Positions 1 to 13,412 of a DNA stretch of 64,000 bases are shown here, piece by piece. This DNA comes from Epiperipatus broadwayi. Lineage: Eukaryota; Onychophora; Udeonychophora; Euonychophora; Peripatidae. The translations under genes and the position numbers were made by a program. The stretch lies in assembly GCA_028023455.1 (NCBI GenBank), contig JAQFVV010006274.1, positions 5,456,001 through 5,520,000 on the forward strand. The letters are read 5' to 3'. The notes below the pieces were generated by a model. It was not told where the DNA came from. It searched no databases and saw only the letters and a program-made list of their open reading frames with translations. How positions within the stretch are numbered: the first letter of the stretch is position 1; the number at the start of each line of letters is the position of its first letter.

Positions 1-802
1 TGTAATGCAATATTTTATTAAATTATTCAATTCAGCTGATAGTTTTGATTGTAAAACAATCTTTCTCAGAGTTATAATTGTACAATACATATAACTACTA
101 TTGTTACTAAAACCTATATATAAAATAAATTGTCCATATATTTTAAATATACATTATATCAATAATATATAAAAAATTAAATTTAATTAATGTAATTCAA
201 CTATGATTTTTGTATTGATTTATTTTACTTGTACCTAAATTCAATTTTTATTATGCCGATTTAAAATTTAACTAAGTTTTAATGTCTCATATAGAGTTTA
301 TACCTTTTTATATACATGTTTATGCAACTTTTATATATTATTTTTAAAAATGTTACTTCCAAAATACTATTATAACTATCATTAAAACATTTTTCATTAT
401 ACCAATAAGCATTCACATTATAATGATATTTAAAAATTTTTTTTTCCTTTTTATTCTTCCTCTCTATTTTTTTTTTTTTTTTGTAAACAGATTTTAAATG
501 AATCCTTTTAAATGTTATGAAAAATAATCTTAATTTACCTTTGTCTTATCATTTTTTTAAACATATTTATTAATGTCTTATACTCCTAGCTTATAATTTT
601 ACTAATATTTTTTATCAAATTAATAACAATTCATATATATATACTGCATTATAATAATTTAAATCAATCATTTTTTTTCCATCTGAATCTTTATTCATAT
701 TGAAGCAGTCAATCTTATCTTAAGATTGAGCTTCATAGTTCCATCTACTAACCTGTGTTTAAACCCTATATCCCATCCTGCTCCTTTTGTCGTGTATGTA
801 TA
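1..802. other. AT-rich non-coding DNA, nothing recognised
   Basis: Long A/T runs and short TA repeats with no open frame, splice-bounded exon or repeat structure that I can recognise. It lies upstream of the first recognised EML exon and could be intron or intergenic; the sequence does not decide this. Confidence 0.5.
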
Positions 803-902
803 CATTTGAGATGCGCACCTACATTATAAAATTTTAACTTTTAAATTAACATTTTTATGATTATTAATCCTTTTTATTAAGATACATAGGTGCAGCTCAA
901 AT
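803..902. repeat. Short foldback (MITE-like) element
   Basis: The left end reads TTTGAGATGCGCACCTA and the right end, read on the minus strand, is close to it (ATTTGAGCTGCACCTATG). This gives imperfect inverted ends of about 16 bp around a 60-bp AT-rich core. No clear target duplication was found, so the element type is open. Confidence 0.4.
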
Positions 903-1033
903 ATAGGAGCAAAATACTAACAAAATATTGATTTTTTTTTTGGTAAATATTTTATTATATTGTCATTTGTACAACTTTTTCTTTTTAAAGTATTTTTTTC
1001 TTTTAAACTGTATATTTTGTAAAATCCAATATG

Positions 1034-1244
1034 GAAGATGCTACAGTTGATTGTCTAAAAATAATTAAAGGGGTTGGAAACACTATTGTTTTAATCTGGG
1101 GTAGGTATTTTAATTAAAGTTTTACTTAAAATAAAATGGGATTAAGATTAAAGATACTTTTGTTATAAACATGTTGTCAAATCTATTTCTAATCTGGAAA
1201 TAGATTTGAATTTATTTTGGACGTTATCTTACTGTGGCATCTTC
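1034..1244. repeat. Small inverted-repeat element
   Basis: The ends are GAAGATGCTACAGT and, on the opposite strand, GAAGATGCCACAGT (13 of 14 match). The 211-bp interval between them is non-coding. It is probably a MITE; no target duplication is obvious. Confidence 0.35.
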
Positions 1245-1783
1245 AAAAACATTCGATAAAGAAAACGTATAAAATGGCTGAATTTTGAGTCACAGATTAG
1301 ATGAACTGATTGCTGCTGGACACCACGCTGTTTTGAAATCTAAAAATGATGTAGTAAAAAGCTTTTCCCGACCCTTGTGGGTCATCTTACGCTGCCATTA
1401 TATTATGCACCCATAGTAATGAAGTAAGAGCCCGACTGGAAAATTTTAGAATGCTAATAGAAGCTTGTTGCCACCAAAGAACTTTCATTTCAATTGCCAT
1501 GCACGTGCAATATTTTAAACTGGACTCTTAAAATTGCCAAGTAACTTTCAAGCCGTCACCTCAAACTAAACCTAGCCTAACTCATGTATCAATATGTCTT
1601 CTAATGTATTATTTAACTTTGTTTTTGTTTTAATATGTAATTTGCTCTTAAGTAATTCCTATAAATTTAATTCTCTTATATGCTCTTAACTTTTTTTAAC
1701 TTTGGTGTGGTCATTTATTTACACGTATTTATTATTTCATTTCTATATCTGCTTGCTTATTATTCATATGCCAATCTCACAAC

Positions 1784-1904
1784 CTGGCGAGCTTAATTTC
1801 TAAAAATCTTTTCTGTCATTTTTTTAAATGAAACCTAAAAGGTTATTAATGTCCCCTTAAAATATGTGTATATATAATGCATTATAAATTAATATGCTCG
1901 CCAG
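1784..1904. repeat. Small inverted-repeat element (CTGGCGAGC ends)
   Basis: CTGGCGAGC at 1784-1792 is mirrored by GCTCGCCAG at 1896-1904, and weaker pairing continues into flanking AATTT. The GC-rich ends stand out in AT-rich DNA. It may be a MITE, but this is uncertain. Confidence 0.3.
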
Positions 1905-2131
1905 ATTGTTTTTACAAATCAACATTTTAAGTTCGTCTTTAATATAAAAATTGATTTGTTTAACTCTGGATTTTCTACCCGGGGTAAATCCAGAACTTAA
2001 GCTAATTAACGCTTTGAAATCTTTTAAAATGTTTTTTTTTATTAAATTCTGAAAGAGTGACCCATTAATTATTTTCTATATAACTGTTTTTTTATTTACT
2101 CTTAAAATATAAGCTTAAATATTCCAGTTAC

Positions 2132-2950
2132 TATAAAAACCACGAAGGTGGGATTGAATTATTTTAAATAGTAGAAAAGGGATGGGGGTAAATCTTAATG
2201 TTTTCTTTTACTAAGTAAAATCTTAACGTATATTTTATTTAGGGAAATCTCTCTCCATATATATATATATATATAACTGCATAGCATATTAATTGTCTAA
2301 GTTATAGCATTCAAATAAGGGTCATTTATTTTAAAGCAGTAAATTATATTTCTATGTCATTAGTGACATTTATCATTACTGCGTTACTGATATTTAGCAT
2401 ATCTTCGTATATATATATATTATGTGCTTCTAGTCTTCTAATCTGGGGGTTATGACAAGATCAAACCCATAGATTTCTCGTTATATCCACTTATTCCGTA
2501 TAAAATGCCTCTGGCAGTGATCCTGTAAGTTTGGCACACGCTATGCATATCAATTCTCAAGTCTTGACCTGAGGATAGTTGAAACTACCCAGAACCATTT
2601 ATGTCGTATAAAAGGCCTCTGGCGGTGATCCCTAAGTCTGGCACATGCTATGCCCATCCACATTTATTTCATATAAAATGCCGCTGGTGGTGATCCCTAA
2701 GTCTGGCACACGCTATGCTTATCCACTTCGTTTTCGTCCAGAAGCACACTTTTCCTGTTATTTTAGGCTATTATGTCAGCACCGCAAACTTTTTTGTATA
2801 TTTATTTCTTTTGCTTCATGACCCAGTTTTAATGCTCTAATAATAATGAAATTGCGCTCTGTTTAAAAATATATATAAATGCAAACTACTTCTCGTTTTA
2901 TTGATTAAATTTATTTCAATCATATACAATCCCACCGTCGTAATTTATAT
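2132..2950. mobile_element. Non-autonomous element with GGTGGGATTG inverted ends
   Basis: The left end contains CACGAAGGTGGGATTG and the right end, read on the minus strand, TACGACGGTGGGATTG. The ends are therefore inverted and about 0.8 kb apart. No coding frame lies between them, but there is a three-copy tandem repeat. The family is not recognised. Confidence 0.4.
2485..2726. repeat. Three-copy tandem repeat (about 60-70 bp unit)
   Basis: Three imperfect units share the blocks TATAAAATGCC, CTGGCGGTGATCC, TAAGTCTGGCACACGCTATGC and ATCCAC. Units 2 and 3 are adjacent, and about 45 bp separate units 1 and 2. The array lies inside the inverted-repeat element at 2132-2950. Confidence 0.7.
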
Positions 2951-3594
2951 ATCTATTTAGGAGTATATGCCTTGGGGAAAATAAAGTGTTCATCTTACTA
3001 TTGTTAAAATAATTTTTCATTAAATATTTTGTCATAGATTCAAATATAATCTTTCAAATGTATTTTGTTATTTTCACGACCTCAATGGTGTGAAAATAGT
3101 TTTTATCATATATATAATGAATTTCAGAATTCTCCTAGAAATATATGTTAGTCACCATGTTTCTGAACCGTAAATCAAAGCGTTAATGGCAGTATTATGT
3201 AATTCTTTCTAATATTCGATTGGCGTCTTAATATTGGACCCACCAAAGATGTGTGTTTATTTATAGTATATATTATTTAATTAATAAAAGCTTAAGAGAA
3301 ATATAGCGTGAATAACAATATATAATTATCTATCATTTGGTAGACCGCTTGCTCATTCACGCATATACTAATGTATATACTTAATTTATTAATGTATGTA
3401 AATAATTTGTCAGTATATTAAACTATATTTTATTGTCTAACTTATTTGAGTAGTTCGAATTCCTCTTTTCTCCACTTCCAAAAATAAAGCCTGCTTATAT
3501 ATTTTAGTTTAGTCAGTAATAAATGTCTCATTGTCTTCTCCGCTTTGCTAGTGGGTCAGATTAAAATTAATTCTCATGTGCCATCACTATTATG

Positions 3595-3740
3595 TTATTC
3601 ATTGGGTGTTAGATCTGGGGCTTAGATAGTGGGTTCGAATCCAGGCTGGTCCCTGACCTAAATCTCGGGCTTGACTGGGTTTGAAGTACATTTTGTGAGT
3701 TCCAGCTCATGTTAGATGGATAAACATGTTTTGACCTTAC
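3595..3740 (+). repeat. Possible tRNA-derived SINE fragment
   Basis: GGTTCGAATCC at 3632-3642 is a perfect RNA polymerase III B box. The surrounding stretch is clearly richer in G+C than its neighbours. I find no convincing A box and no cloverleaf, so this is a SINE fragment or a chance B box rather than a tRNA gene. Confidence 0.35.
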
Positions 3741-4299
3741 AATATTAAGTCTAATTTTTTTTATTACCAGTATCTTCTTTATTTTTCTCTCTTATTATTA
3801 ATGTAACATATCATTTTTTAAATTTTATCTTCAAATTTATGATTTTTTTTTTTTTTTTTTACATATATAAAAATAGATTTCTACGTCTTATTTTAATAGA
3901 ATTCTTTGTTTATCAACATATTTATTCATGATGTTTTTTTAAATAATATTCTTTGCAGTTTATTTCATAATCTTTATTAATATTATTCTTGATTTTTATT
4001 TTAACTTGTAATTATATGAACTATTTCCATGATCTCTTTTAATTGTTAAATATTTTTAAAAAACTTTAAACTCCATAAATACGTTTAACTGTTAGTAATA
4101 ACACACAGTTTAGTATATAAAATATTTTGAGTGATATTATTTTTCTCTGTTCTTCAGTTATTTCTGGCTTGACCAGTGACAATATTAGCATGGTAAATGA
4201 ATTGGTGAACTTTAGATTTATGAATAATAAATTTAAGATGATATTCTAACCAATTAGGCTATTCTATCAAAGGCTGAGAAATTTATATACTTATCTATG

Positions 4300-6420
4300 A
4301 AAGTCTTCCATATTTCTCCAAATTTTTTTATGAATCAAGTTAATGATTGGTTTCAAATATTATAGGTTATCACACTAGATTGACTTATGGAGTTGTTTGC
4401 CATTGTCATGTGAACAGCTTCTTCAAATTTTCTTCTTTTTACTTTTTCCTCTTTATTATTTTTGTTAATGAAATTGGTACATGTATGATCTACTACTTTA
4501 GACACGTGATTGTCCACCCCCCTGCTAATCATTATTTTATGCTCTAATCAATTTTTGATGTGGCGATTGATTTCACTAATATATGTCATTCTATATTTAC
4601 GTGGTCTTCAGATGCACTCCTGTTTTCAGAAATTTGTAGAAGTTAACGTTCTTCAAATTGTTTTGAAAAACTGCTCTCTTATATATTTATTGATTATAGA
4701 TTTTATTTAGTTTGTTTCCTATCACTAAAATATCTATGATTGTTTTATTTGTTTGTTTGTTTGTTTTTAAAATTGAATATTCAATGTTTTTTAAATGATA
4801 ACGAATAGATAACCATTACTCACAAAAGTTTATTCTACATAGGACTTTTCTTTTGCAATATAGCTGACTTCTGAACAATCTTCTTTCACTTTGGTCCATA
4901 GTGATACTATAATTACATTTTTTATGTTTCTATATGATTAAATGTATATGATAAGTATTTTTCTATATATGTGGGTTTTCCATAAACCATAGTTTTGATT
5001 TTTTTCATGACAGTGTCTTATCATAAAAACATCTAATATTATGTATTTAATGGAAAGAGGTATATTGTTTATATATGTTATGTTTATAATTATGTTTTCA
5101 CCATATGACCATACAATAAGTGCTCAACATTACAAAAATAGATCTTAATCTTTTGATGAAGAATGAGTAGTATTTATGACTGTAATTTCAAATTCTTCCA
5201 TGTAAATGTTGTTAATTAGGACTAATAGTCATACCACTATTCCTTGATTTTATGGGAAGAATTCTGTCTTATATTGAAAATATGTTGTTAAATGGAATGT
5301 TAAGAGTTTCATTATACTATTTATAGGAGAACTTGTTTTGGTTTATAAATTATTATCCTCATTTAATATATCTTATTTTAGACTATGCTTCACACAGGAC
5401 ACTTTTGTAAGTAAACTTTCCACATCAAGGCTTATTAATATATCACCTTTTTCTATTTTCATGTTTTTGATTATTTCCATAAAATGCTTAAGAGTCCCTA
5501 ACAAAGAACTGAGACTTGCATGCCAAAGATTAAGAATCTGTATATTCTTTTGGATTTTTGACAGACCATAGAGATGTGAAATTTTGCTGAAATATGTTAA
5601 TTTATTTTTTGCTGAAACAATGAAATATATGCAGTGTTTTCTGATTAATGCTTGTTGTATTGTTTCTGTAGCTGGTATATGATTTTTTGGCATCTTTTTG
5701 TATTGTACGCTGTGAAGAACTCTCTTATTTTATTGTCATAATGAACAGAGAGAATAATTATAGATTTGGCGAATTTGAGAGATTTGATAGCTTCTTTCTG
5801 AATATAGGTATTACTCAAGCAGTTCTTTTATTGTCCTATTGTTCAGATGTAATTTTTAAATGACTTCTTCATTTCCTGCTATTATATCTAATAAGTTATT
5901 AAATAATGTGATGAAAAATTTAATATTTTTTTTAATAGAAGTATCAGCTTTTGTTAGATGTTTAGAATTACGATTTTTAACTGAGATAGCTGCTATGTTA
6001 TTTAATACAGTGTGAGGTTTGACATGCCCAGTTTAAATTTTTTTTTTACTTATTTTTTATGTAATTTAGAATATGATTGTCTTCATGTGTGAATAATTTT
6101 TGCAAAGTTTTAATCAGTAACTTCATTTTTTTAGCAAATATTCTATAATACCAGTGGAATGCATGATTTGATATTTGGAAAAATCTTTAGGCATTTATTC
6201 TAACATAAATAGAGTCTGCCTCTCCCATGAAAACCATACTCAAGTTACCGTCTACTCTTTTAGGAAGGAAATCTTCCATTTTTTATTCGTTTTACATGCC
6301 TAATTGAATTAATGAGTGATTTTATAATAGTGAGCTCAATCACATTCATCAAGCTAAAGAACATATTGATCAGTTTTATGGTCTTATCATTGTATTTTTA
6401 AATTTTTATGGAGCATCCCT
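4300..6420 (-). pseudogene. Degenerate Penelope-like element (RT and GIY-YIG)
   Basis: Reading leftwards on the minus strand, frameshifted pieces follow the order of a Penelope-like ORF. A 106-codon open piece (5373-5693) contains HLYGLSKIQKN and DILISLDVESL, matching the RT finger and motif A regions. Next comes a decayed region resembling the primer-grip part (ENPHI near 4970). Last is a GIY-YIG-like tail (4350-4600) with ISEINRHIKN and KRRKFEEAVH, which resembles the endonuclease C-terminus. Many stops and shifts show it is long dead. It is a different lineage from the intact element at 47-49.5 kb, because the motif sequences differ widely. The left and right limits are approximate. Confidence 0.7.
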
Positions 6421-6429
6421 TGAATGAAA

Positions 6430-7570
6430 TTTCTCTAATGCCTTTATATTGTGCCAATAGGGTGTCTAAGTTTCACTTCCATATAATAAAATAAATTAAC
6501 AGTTCTACATACAATTAATTTAGTTGCAGTAGTTATTTCTCTGTGATGAAATACTCTATATTTTAGCTTGTTAAAAGTATTAGCAGCACATTGGAGTCTG
6601 TGCTATATTTCAACATCTAGTCCACTTGTCTATTTATAAAACTACCAAGATATTTAACCTGGTTTACATTCTCCTGTTGATAACTATTCAATCTAAAAGT
6701 TTCTGCAGATTTTTTTCCCTTCACTAGTTAATAAATGAACTTTAATTTTTTTATATGTTGCACTAAAATTTTAAGAACATTCTGTAAATTATTTTTTGAA
6801 CTGGCAAAAATAGCACAATCATCAGCATACTGTAAATCCAGAATCCAAGAAGAAAAAGTTTTTCTTTTCACTTTTAATTGACTGAAATTAAAAATTTCGC
6901 CATCAAACTGTTATATCTTTATCTCTGTATGAACATTGAAAAAATAATATTGAAGCAAGTATAGATCCTTGTGTAACATCAGTTTTCATTTTAAAATGCC
7001 TAATTTTTAACTTGAAGTAATAATACTTTTTCTCATTTCATCATGTAGAAACTACAGTATATAATATGAATAAATTTTGTACAATGAATTAATTTCAAAC
7101 AGTTCCATAAACTTGTTCAATTGAATCAATTGCTGTTACCAAATCAATAAAAATAATATATAAATTGCTCTTTTGCATTTGCCTGACAACATAAACCATG
7201 TCTAGTGTTTTTTGATTTTCACACTAAGTTTGGTAACCATTAATCTATAATTGGAAGCAATCTATTTTACAAAATTCCTAAAGTACCTTTACTGTAATGG
7301 ATAATAATAATGATATTCCACAATAATTATTGCAATCTTCTCTATTTCCTTTGTTTTTAGAAATTGGAGCAATAAAAGCATCCTTAAGATCAGGTTGCAC
7401 CATTTCATAGGTCCATATTTTAAAACTTCTCTAGGTATTTCATCTGGACCTGCAATCTTACCATTTTTAAGATTATAAAGACATATTTTGATTTTATTAA
7501 ACTGAATATCTTTGTTCAGGTCTAAATGAGTAAATAAAATGGATATATTATTAATTCTTCACCTTACTTC
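6430..7570 (-). pseudogene. Degenerate LINE reverse transcriptase fragment
   Basis: On the minus strand, broken frames follow the order of an APE-type non-LTR reverse transcriptase. A segment near 7480 reads LYNLKNGKIAGPDEIPREVL. It is followed by a decayed fingers region (near 7330), a motif A remnant (IVFIDLV near 7150), and LQYADDCAIFASSK near 6800, which is the YADD catalytic box. Every frame carries stops and shifts. The 31.3-34.1 kb relic appears to belong to the same family, in the other orientation. Confidence 0.7.
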
Positions 7571-7571
7571 T

Positions 7572-8899
7572 TGTATCATTATTCAAAAAATGATGAAAAT
7601 ACTTCTCCCACTTGTTCAAAATATTATTTTATTGCTTTTAATTTTATTCTTAAATATTGTTTTTTTTTTTATATTATTATTATAAATTTTTTATTATCAT
7701 CATCTTACTATTTATTTTTAAATATTTTTTTAGTAGTTTTAAGTAATTATTATTTTTAAATTCTTCTACTATTAATTTTGTTTTTCATATATATATTAAA
7801 ACAGTAATTTTTAGCTCTGTATTCCAAAATGTATATTATTTTATTTCTTATATTGAAATCCAGATTGCAATATTATTTTTATTATTAGGTTTTCTATATA
7901 TTGTTGATTGTTCATTATTTGAAACATTTTAAATTTTTTTATAAATTAGTATGTTTAAATAATTGTTCTTTTTATTATATTTCTATTATAAATTTTTAAT
8001 TTTTATTTATTTCATTAATACCTTCAATATATTGATATATTTGTCTGTAACTTTTTTTAAATATTAATAAGTAATAATGTATTTTTATTAAAATAAGTGA
8101 TTTTTTATTAGTATTTACTACAGGTATCCATATTCATATTACTCAAAATTATATTTAGAGTTTCTCCCACTAATAATCCTTTTTATTAATTCCAAATGAA
8201 ATCTCTTTTCAACATAATTTTAGTAGTTTAACTATAATACTAATTGAAATTGAATTTTTTTTTAAAAAAAAAATGATAATTTATATTTATTATATTTTTT
8301 CTAACAATATCCTTATTTTTCATTATTAAATCTATTATTGTAGTCTGTTGCCAATAATTTTGATATGTATTGAAATATGATTTTATCCATTAATTATAAG
8401 TTATAAGCATATTTATTCCTTATGTATCTTTAGGGTTCTGATATCATTGCATTTCTACAATCTTTGTTATATTTGTAGAAGTTTATTTATCATTTGGTTT
8501 ATATGATAAGATTTTTTTGATTATATTATGTATTTAATGTTAATATTTAGATTATGTATTTTTTAAATTATTTTTCTGATTTTAATGAACATTATTTAAT
8601 ATAATTAAACTGGGGTTTTTTTTAATTAAATTTGATAAAACTTGCCTCTTTATTATATTTACTTTATACTTTTTAAATTTTTATTTATTATATTAATATT
8701 ATGTCATCTGTTTTAATTATTAATTTTATATATATGAGATTATATTATTTATTATTCTATAGATTTTTCAAACATCTTGATTTTACATGAAATATTAAAA
8801 AAATTTTTTAGTTTAATTATGCAAATAAATATTTTTTCAATATATACCTTTTATATATTAATGTACACACACTAGTTAATGTTGTGTTTTAATTTACAG
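7572..8899. other. AT-rich stretch, no gene recognised
   Basis: Extremely A/T-rich sequence dominated by TTTATT and AATAT runs, with no supported exon or element. It ends at the polypyrimidine tract and CAG acceptor of the first recognised EML exon. Confidence 0.5.
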
Positions 8900-9134
8900 T
8901 CAGCAACAATATATTGCCTTCCAAATTTTCATCATTAAAGTCTTCATCAGCTAAGAAAACATCCAACCACATTGCCTCAGAATCTATTCAGCCAAATTCT
9001 GGACCTGTGAGGACAACTTCAAGTACTCTTTCTTCTCCCAAGCGCATTTCTAGGGGATCTTCTCCTGGACCCATCAAAAAATGGTCATCCTCATCTGACT
9101 TTCAAAGCAGCCCAGTCCATAATGCAACTTACAG
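8900..9134 (+). CDS. EML: EML-family exon 1 of those seen (Ser/Pro/Lys-rich)
   Basis: The exon lies between a TTTACAG acceptor and a CAG/GTAACT donor. It starts with the last two bases of a codon and ends after two bases of the next (AG, completed to Ser by the next exon). The frame begins SNNILPSKFSSLK and continues with TLSSPKRISRG and SSPGPIKKWSSSS. This is a low-complexity Ser/Pro/Lys/Arg stretch like the basic linker between the N-terminal trimerisation coil and the HELP domain in EML proteins, which contributes to microtubule binding and is often phosphorylated. There is no conserved fold to confirm it; the assignment rests on splice-phase continuity with the later exons. No initiator methionine is present, so it is an internal exon. 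Confidence 0.75.
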
Positions 9135-10675
9135 GTAACTATATATTTTTTTTTGTTTCTTTATATATGCAACAAAATAATTTCTATTAATTAATATTTC
9201 TTCAGCTAATTAAAAGTCAAGAAAAAAAAGCTTATTTAATAATGATTAATGACTGAATAATTAATTGAGTATTAGAGACCAAATCAGTTTTTTTTTTCTT
9301 TCCAGTAATAAAATTTATTTTATAAAAATAATTTTGAAACAGTGTATATTGTTATATTTTTTGAAATGATTGTTATTATTATCATATCATGTTTGTATAT
9401 CTCATGTTTATATATCTCATTTCTTTTGAAATGTTTGTCACTATTATTGTATCCTATGTTTATATATGTCTCACAATGTATGTGTGTATGTTATAGAAAT
9501 TTAGAAGAGTTATATTTTTAAAAAGCATTTAATTACAACAGACATTTTCACTGGCATATTTTATTGTTTACAAGTGCATAGTTGAAATGCAGTATAGTAT
9601 GCACTAATTGTAAATTCTTAAATTTTTTATTACAAATATATATATTTATGAGTATTAGGAGAGCAAATGAACAAACATATAAATATCTTAATTGTGAGTG
9701 TTATTTTTTGTAAATGATTAAAGAAAGAAAGAAAATATTATTTCAATATATATATTTAAAACTTTTATCAGCCTGTTTAATATATTTGTATTATTACTAT
9801 ATATATTAAAATGTTATTAAATAGTGTATTGTTTATATATCGCAGACTACGTAAGTAAAATTATAAAGAAGGAACAAACCACCAGTCATAAGCTTTTATG
9901 AATTTAATGAAAATCTATATTAGAAATATATTAAATAAGCAGCTAAATAAAAGTTTATAGATATATGTAATGAAATTTGTCTGAAATTTCTGTCATGACA
10001 GATGACTGAAATCATCCATCATTTTGTTAAGTACATTGCAGAACATCCTCAGAAATAACTAGAATGATTTATGAAAATGGAAATGATGTCTATTGGTGTA
10101 AGAATCCATTGTCAAAATCTGTTATCCTCTCTGATTGGATATAGAATTAGTTTAGATGACCCTGAGTGTTTTTCATTAGAATGATATTTTAAAATTGTAC
10201 AATAAATATGAGAAGAGATAAATGCAACATTTTTTATTAATATTTATTGACATTTTTAAGTAAAGGAATATTTTCTCTATGTAATCTTATTTAGTGGTTT
10301 ATAAATTTAAATTGAGAAAATTTTGTTTTTTGAAGAGTTAAATACCCCCCTTCCCCCAAATCCAAATAAAAAAGCTGCTAGAATTTCTGAATGGCTATGG
10401 ATATATTTGAACATTTATTTTAATAATAGAATCTATATACCTTCTAATGAAAATAAAAATTTTCTTAAAAATAAATAAACAAAAATTTACTTTGACAATT
10501 TAATTTATTCACAAATTTCTAATATTTAAATATTCATCACATACAATAATTACTGTTCTATATTAAAGCTGAATTCAAGAAACAACATTGTATAATACAT
10601 TTTTCCTCTCACTGTAGTCATCAAAATATTTACAAATTACAAGAGGAAATAAAAAACATGTTTATGATTATCATG
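9135..10675 (+). other. EML intron 1, 5' part: no recognised feature
   Basis: AT-rich intronic sequence with short A/T and GAAA runs (for example AAGAAAGAAAGAAA near 9721). I see no exon, repeat pair or element ends here. Confidence 0.5.
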
Positions 10676-10679
10676 ATAA

Positions 10680-10742
10680 AAAGAGCCCCGAAATTGGGCT
10701 CAAAAAGCCACATGTAGGTCATAGTTTTCCAACCCCTACTCT
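10680..10742. mobile_element. hAT-like terminal remnant
   Basis: The stretch ending CATAGTTTTCCAACCCCTACT reads on the minus strand as AGTAGGGGTTGGAAAACTATG followed by a GGCTTTTTGAGCCC segment. This is the style of hAT (Charlie-like) element ends, which begin CAGGGGTTGGCAAAC. I cannot find a matching second end, so it is probably a solo fragment. Confidence 0.35.
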
Positions 10743-11706
10743 AATCTAATATTTTTTTGTATGTGTTAAAATAATATAACCAGCCTATTTTGCAAGATAT
10801 TTTACAAATGCTTGAAGTTATTAAATGATCTTATTAGTCTTTATAGTGTCGAATATGTTTGGGTTTTTTTTTTTAAAGATTTGAAAAGAAGTATAAGATT
10901 TTATTTTGATAGAATTCTAATTTTATGAAATTTGATGTGATAGAAATGCTGCACTCTTAAAATATAATTTGATTCAGATTTCTAGAAATATCTTATATTT
11001 ATTGGAAACGTTATAAAGAGAGATTTCACAACTTTTAATATTGCCAATATTAATAAATGTGTATTTTAAAAATGTCACTTCATCATGTAAATTATAATTA
11101 TACGTTTTTTGAGCATAATGAAAGATCATATATATTCTTAATTGTTTTTTAAGTAATAAGACAATATTCAAATAATAGCTCTATTTTAATCTTGTGAGTT
11201 TAATAATATTTTTTATAATCAATGAATCCAGTTTTATATCAAATTTCTGTAGGATCATTTTGAAAGATAAGCACTTACGGTAGCTGAATTTACAGCATCT
11301 CATTCATTGCTCTTATATCAATGATAATTTTTGATTTGGATATATGAACATGATGAAGTAAGTCAATTTCTTAGCCATTTAAATAGTTTTTATTCCATTA
11401 CTAATTTTACCATGGAACAAAAAAAAAATATAGCAAAGTGAAACTCATTTTTAGAAATAATTCCATCACATTGAAAAAGGGAAAAAATAATTATTTGACA
11501 AAAAAAGCTTTTCTGAATTATTATTTTTATTATATATATTTAATTATTGCTGCTATATAAAGATATTTTATATAATGTATGATTTAATTAATTATATATA
11601 TTGTACCATTTTTGACATAATCTATGCCAGTATTACAAGTTCTCTAAGCTTAAATTTAGATTTAATTAACAGGAAAATAATATTTAATTTTCTGTATCGA
11701 TTTACA

Positions 11707-11790
11707 GTGCGCTCTCTACCATTTTGAATTCTAATGACCACCCAAGACCACCGCTGACACATCCAAGTGATAAATGACAACGAATAATCC
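11707..11790. repeat. Single arm of a foldback element
   Basis: ACCATTTTGAATTCTAATGA and the following CACCCAAGACCACCGCTGAC match the two arms of the foldback element at 14380-14530. Only one arm is recognisable here, so this is a half copy or truncated member of that family. Confidence 0.6.
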
Positions 11791-12684
11791 ATACTGAGTT
11801 GTGATATGACCATTTGTTACAAAATCACAATTTACATCAATAATTAAAAAATTAAAGTGCAAATTTCATACAACTTTGCTTGATCACATCACATGACTAA
11901 AATATATACAAAATAAAAAAAATGGGAGGAATGAATAAAATTTAAAATATCTTATAATTTCTAAAATATGTAAATGTTGAATAAACGTAGAAACAACTGC
12001 CGAAGCATATTAATTCTATAATTAATAATAAATCATATTTTATCTTAATATTAGGTGAAAGAATAATTGTCTAAGGTAAAGAATATTAATTTTGCAATTA
12101 ATAAAAAAATTAATAAATCGGATTTTTTTTTTTACCAAAGTGAGTAATGTTGTGTGCTTCATTTCTCACATGTCGTTATTTGCTGGCAAATGAATAAAAA
12201 GAATCTAAATGAGAGAGATTTATTGATTAAATTTCTCAAAGATGCTAAAGGTATCTACGATGGTGAAAAGGTTAGTGTTTATCTTATTTAAAAACCAATA
12301 TCTCTTTTACATTTGAAATAATAAACAATTTTTTATTAAAATCTGTAAATTTTTTTTTAAACGTGTTTCCGTGTGCATTTGTTGATGGTAAAACTCATTT
12401 TGATGTTAATAGATAGAAAATTATATAAATAGATATACAGATTTGTATCAATATTCACATCAGGGGATCAAATGTGAACAATACTATTTTTTTTTATCTC
12501 CATTTTTTTTTCTAACTACATGTTAGGACCATTAAACATCACATGATCACTATCTTATACTAGCACATAATTGTTTATAAACAAAGCAAAACTCTCCACA
12601 CAGTATTGCCGCCCTGTGCCAACCAGAGTAATCAATGAATGCCAGAAGGCTTGTGCATAAAATCCCTATCTAATGCCTACTCAT

Positions 12685-12739
12685 CCAATATCCCCAGACT
12701 AGTTTCTGGCTTGTGGCCATCGTCAGTGAGGAGCTTTGG
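12685..12739 (-). ncRNA. Type I hammerhead ribozyme, intact core
   Basis: Read on the minus strand: box CTGACGA (12726-12720); stem II TGGC/GCCA closed by CACAA; GAAA (12706-12703); and a minimal stem III (A-U, C-G, loop UA) ending in GUC, with cleavage predicted after position 12697. Stem I pairs CTCCTCA with TGGGGA (one G-U) and continues through CCAA/TTGG. All invariant core bases are present, so it should be catalytically competent, possibly as a dimer because stem III is so short. Confidence 0.85.
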
Positions 12740-13412
12740 ATCTGAGAGCCCTGCATCTAGATCTTAGGATCTAATTTCAACCCTCCAGCACCCCCCCCTT
12801 TTATCACTACTTAACTACAAAACTATGAGAATGAAATTGAAAACACAAAAATATTTTCAATCTAAGCTCAATAGCTTATATAGTCATATGGGTCTGAACT
12901 CAGTTCAGCACCCATACATTTTGTTGTCTTTGGATCTTTAACAACCATAGCCACCACTATCCTATTAGGCAGGATTGATGTTAAACCATTAAGCATCACA
13001 TGATCACTATCTTATACTAGCACATAATTGTTTATGTGCTAGTATAAGATAGTGATCATGTGATGCTTAATGGTTTAACACCAATCCTGCCTATGGATAG
13101 TGGTGGCTATGGTTGTTAAAGATATGTTTATGTGCTAGTATAAGATAGTGATCAGATGATGCTTAATGGTTTAACACTAATCCTGCCTAATAGGATAGTG
13201 GTGGCTATGGTTGTTAAAAAGCCAAAGACACCAAAATGTATGGGTGCTGAACTGAATTCAGACCCATATGACTATATAAGCTATTGAGCTTAGATTGAAA
13301 ATATTTTTGTGTTTTCAATTTCATTCTCATAGTTTTGTAGTTAAGTAGAGATAAAAGGTGGGTGCTGGAGGGTTGCATTAGATCCTAAGATCTAGGTGCA
13401 GTGCTCTCAGAT

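Noticed and set aside
3632-3642. Perfect B box as evidence of a tRNA gene.
   Set aside because: No A box or cloverleaf could be drawn around it; kept only as a possible SINE fragment.
4347-4710. Two 66-codon plus-strand frames.
   Set aside because: They are antisense to the GIY-YIG tail of the degenerate Penelope-like relic.
12191-12270. ATG frame of 27 codons ending at an AAG/GTTAGT donor-like site, resembling a first exon.
   Set aside because: It would end in phase 0, which does not fit the phase-2 start of EML exon 21365, and no second exon or known domain supports it.
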